From positions 1-7,789 of the forward strand of contig JAFNRY010000103.1 of assembly GCA_017385345.1 (NCBI GenBank): a DNA stretch of 7,789 bases, in the 5' to 3' direction. Below the pieces are notes generated by a model, which was not told the origin of the DNA, did not search any database, and worked only from the letters and a program-made list of their open reading frames with translations. The DNA is from Kiritimatiellia bacterium. GTDB lineage: Bacteria > Verrucomicrobiota > Kiritimatiellia > RFP12 > UBA1067. Positions 6,449-7,789 of this stretch are shown here, piece after piece. The translations under genes were made by a program, and so were the position numbers. Every line of letters begins with the position of its first letter. The first letter of the stretch is position 1.

Positions 6449-6490
6449 ACAGCCGGAAGCGGCGGCCGGAAGGCGGCGCGGCCGCACAAC

Positions 6491-6495
6491 GGAGG
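6491..6495 (+). promoter_or_regulatory. Shine-Dalgarno deciding the galM start
   Basis: GGAGG, 8 bases before ATG 6504. It matters because the galM frame stays open upstream for more than 1.3 kb through the antisense of dnaG; this site and the family N-terminus fix the real start. Confidence 0.75.
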
Positions 6496-6503
6496 ACTGG
6501 CAG

Positions 6504-7604
6504 ATGTCACAGGCGAAATACGAGGTGTCGGAGTTCGGCACGACGAAATACGGAGAAAAGGCGAGGAAGTTCGCGCTGCACGGCGCTGGCGGCGTGGTTC
6601 TCGAGGTCAGCGACTACGGCGGCAAGGTGGTGAGACTGTTCACGCCGGACCGCGACGGGCGCATGAAGGACGTCGTGGTAGGTTTCGACGATCCGTCCGG
6701 CTGGGACGGCGGCGATCCGTACTGGGGCTGCATCATAGGCCGCTACGGCAACCGCATAGCGAACGGTCGCTTCACCATGGACGGCGTCGAGTACAAGCTT
6801 CCGGCGCTGAACAACGCCCCCGGGGGCATAGGCTGCAATCTCCACGGCGGCGCGTGGGGCTGGGACGCCTACGTGTGGGACGCCGAGCCGTTCGTTACCG
6901 GCGACGACGTCGGCGTGGTCTTCACGCACGTTTCGCCCGACGGCGACGAGGGCTTCCCCGGCACGGTGCGCGCCAAGGTCGTCTATACCCTGACCAAGGA
7001 CAACGTCTGGCGCGTGGACTACGAGGCCGTCGCCGACAGGAAGACGCCGGTCAACATGACCCAGCACGTCTATTTCAACTTCAAGGGCGAATCCGGCGGC
7101 ACTATCGAGGACCATGTGCTAACGATCGCCGCGTCCCACACGACGCCGACGGACGCCGGCCAGATACCGACCGGCGAACTGGCGAAGGTGGACGGCACGC
7201 CGTTCGATTTCAGGAACGGCATGCGCATCGGCGAGCGGATAAACGAACCGGATCCGCAGCTCGAGATCGGCAAGGGCTACGATCACAACTGGGTTCTCGA
7301 CGAGGGCGTCATGGCCGGCGGCAAGGGCGGCCTCGTGAAGGCGGGTTCGCTCCGCTGCCCGCTCAACGGGCGCTGCGTGGAGGTATGGACCACCGAGCCG
7401 TGTCTGCAGGTGTACACGGCGAACTGGGCCACTTACGACCAGAAGGCGAAGGGCGGTGAGCATCTCTCCTTCCGCTGCGGCGTGGCCCTGGAGACGCAGC
7501 ACGCGCCAGATTCGCCCAACAAGCCGCAGTGGCCCTCCGTTTTTCTCGAACCCGGCGAAACGTACCGCACGACAACGGAGTTCCGCTTTTCCGTGGGCGC
7601 CTGA
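6504..7604 (+). CDS. galM: Aldose 1-epimerase (mutarotase), 366 aa
   Basis: Interconverts alpha and beta anomers of aldoses such as galactose and glucose, feeding the Leloir pathway. The galactose-mutarotase beta-sandwich motifs are all present: GRYGNRIANGRF (79-90), NLHGG (112-116, H114), SPDGDEGFPG (144-153), NMTQHVYFNF (184-193, with H188 as the expected catalytic acid), TPTDAGQIPTGE (214-225), YDHNWVL (259-265, D260) and ALETQHAPDSPN (328-339, E330 as the expected catalytic base). Length is within the family range (340-380 aa). There is no convincing signal peptide, so it should be cytosolic. It has its own TATAAT promoter and GGAGG site and is divergent from dnaG. A GC palindrome follows its stop, so it is probably monocistronic. 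No gal genes are adjacent. Sugar preference cannot be read from the sequence. Confidence 0.96.
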   Translation: MSQAKYEVSEFGTTKYGEKARKFALHGAGGVVLEVSDYGGKVVRLFTPDRDGRMKDVVVGFDDPSGWDGGDPYWGCIIGRYGNRIANGRFTMDGVEYKLPALNNAPGGIGCNLHGGAWGWDAYVWDAEPFVTGDDVGVVFTHVSPDGDEGFPGTVRAKVVYTLTKDNVWRVDYEAVADRKTPVNMTQHVYFNFKGESGGTIEDHVLTIAASHTTPTDAGQIPTGELAKVDGTPFDFRNGMRIGERINEPDPQLEIGKGYDHNWVLDEGVMAGGKGGLVKAGSLRCPLNGRCVEVWTTEPCLQVYTANWATYDQKAKGGEHLSFRCGVALETQHAPDSPNKPQWPSVFLEPGETYRTTTEFRFSVGA

Positions 7605-7609
7605 GCGGC

Positions 7610-7627
7610 ACCCCGCGCGCGCGGGGT
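7610..7627 (+). terminator. Perfect 18-base GC palindrome after galM, candidate terminator
   Basis: The sequence from 7610 to 7627 (ACCCCGCG, CG, CGCGGGGT) is its own reverse complement and begins five bases after the galM stop. Folded, it gives a stem of seven or eight pairs with a small CG loop. The downstream tail is CCGATTTGG, with only three Ts, so it is a weak intrinsic terminator at best; it could also serve as a factor-assisted end or 3' stabiliser. It lies where the hom -35 would be. Confidence 0.45.
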
Positions 7628-7636
7628 CCGATTTGG

Positions 7637-7642
7637 TATAAT
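7637..7642 (+). promoter_or_regulatory. Extended -10 element of hom
   Basis: TGGTATAAT, a perfect extended -10, 36 bases before the hom ATG; transcription would begin near 7649, leaving a leader of about 30 bases. No TTGACA-like element lies upstream, since that position is inside the GC palindrome. Confidence 0.6.
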
Positions 7643-7678
7643 AGCGCGAAAACGCAGCTGGGGGCGAGGAGACTTGGA

Positions 7679-7789
7679 ATGAAGAGTGTCGGTGTTGCCA
7701 TACTTGGTTTCGGAACCGTGGGGGCGGGCGTGGCGGATTGCCTGACGCGGCGCCGCGGCGTCATCGCGTCGCGCGCCGGCGTCGACGTG
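7679..7789 (+). CDS. hom: Homoserine dehydrogenase, N-terminal 37 residues (3' end outside window)
   Basis: Reduces aspartate semialdehyde to homoserine with NAD(P)H in the threonine and methionine branch of the aspartate pathway. Only the start of the Rossmann domain is visible: a beta strand leading into GFGTVG (residues 10-15, fitting GxGxxG), then GVADCLTRRRGVIASRAGVDV. This matches the opening of stand-alone homoserine dehydrogenases, where an LGFGTVG motif is followed by a helix and an R-x-G-V segment. ATG 7679 has GAGGAG at 7666-7671 with a 7-base spacer. Because the protein starts directly with the NAD-binding motif, this is not an aspartokinase fusion (ThrA type) at the N-terminus. 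It has its own promoter and need not be co-transcribed with galM. Another Rossmann oxidoreductase is possible, but the wording strongly favours Hom. Confidence 0.85.
   Translation, partial: MKSVGVAILGFGTVGAGVADCLTRRRGVIASRAGVDV

Larger units (their letters stand above)
6361..6472. repeat. GCCGGAAG word: one inverted and two direct copies
   Basis: The 8-base word GCCGGAAG occurs on the plus strand at 6452-6459 and 6465-6472 (13-base period, in the galM leader) and on the minus strand at 6368-6361, just upstream of the dnaG -10. Eight-base identities in GC-rich DNA can be chance, but three copies within 112 bases, with the outer pair framing both promoters, is notable. Confidence 0.35.
6339..6503. 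other. Divergent dnaG-galM control region
   Basis: This 165-base non-coding stretch separates the two divergent gene groups. It holds the dnaG -10 at one side, the galM -10 and leader at the other, and repeats between them, listed separately. A 64-codon minus-strand frame crosses it (6541-6347) but has no recognisable content and overlaps both the galM start and the promoters, so I treat it as chance. Confidence 0.7.

Noticed and set aside
6478..6485. GCGGCCGC palindrome in the galM leader
   Set aside because: Eight-base GC palindromes are expected by chance in this composition and nothing links this one to a function.
5133..6503. Long in-frame upstream extension of galM through dnaG antisense
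   Set aside because: The extension is Arg/His/Val-rich shadow; the family N-terminus, GGAGG site and TATAAT promoter all place the start at 6504.
1..7789. CRISPR arrays, tRNA or rRNA genes, transposase or phage genes, toxin-antitoxin pairs
   Set aside because: I looked for regularly spaced repeats, tRNA-like folds, inverted terminal repeats and small paired genes on both strands and found none; nearly every base is accounted for by conserved genes.

Overview
This is a high-GC, gene-dense bacterial window (roughly 60-65% G+C by eye) with seven genes in two divergent groups. Six are supported over their full length or nearly so, and only the first 37 codons of the seventh are present. The lineage cannot be fixed from sequence alone. 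The DnaG TOPRIM wording (EGQID, then ASQGTAFTEEHAR) and the MoxR/Bat cassette remind me of the PVC group (Verrucomicrobiota, Kiritimatiellota, Lentisphaerota). That is an impression from memory, not a search result.

Minus strand, 6338 down to 1: a tightly packed, probably co-transcribed series. In transcription order it is dnaG primase (6338-4455), a MoxR-family AAA+ ATPase (4435-3473), a DUF58 protein with a MIDAS-type VWA-like domain (3452-2559), a BatD/DUF4381-like single-pass membrane protein (2554-1637), a BatA-like membrane VWA protein (1640-618), and the start of a polytopic membrane protein resembling an O-antigen/polysaccharide flippase (614 down to the window edge). Gaps are 19, 20, 4, -4 (ATGA overlap) and 3 bases, and no terminator is visible between genes. 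The middle four genes form a reduced Bat-type (aerotolerance/cell-envelope) module: a MoxR ATPase thought to act as a chaperone on VWA proteins, one soluble VWA-like partner and two membrane partners. No second Bat VWA protein (BatB) or TPR protein (BatC) is present, and the sixth gene already appears to be an unrelated transporter.

Intergenic 6339-6503: a divergent control region of 165 bases. A perfect extended -10 (TGCTATAAT) for dnaG lies so close to the dnaG ATG that the mRNA would be leaderless or nearly so. A second TATAAT serves the plus-strand gene. Between and around them are helically phased 10-base repeats, a dyad, and three copies of an 8-base GCCGGAAG word.

Plus strand, 6504 onward: galM (aldose 1-epimerase, complete), then a perfect GC-rich palindrome that may terminate it, then a third TATAAT promoter, and the N-terminus of hom (homoserine dehydrogenase), cut by the window end. 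There are no RNA genes, CRISPR arrays or mobile elements that I can support. Nothing here looks like a defence system or a wholly new system. The points most worth following are the compact dnaG-led MoxR/Bat arrangement, the BatD/DUF4381 hybrid, and the probable leaderless dnaG transcript.
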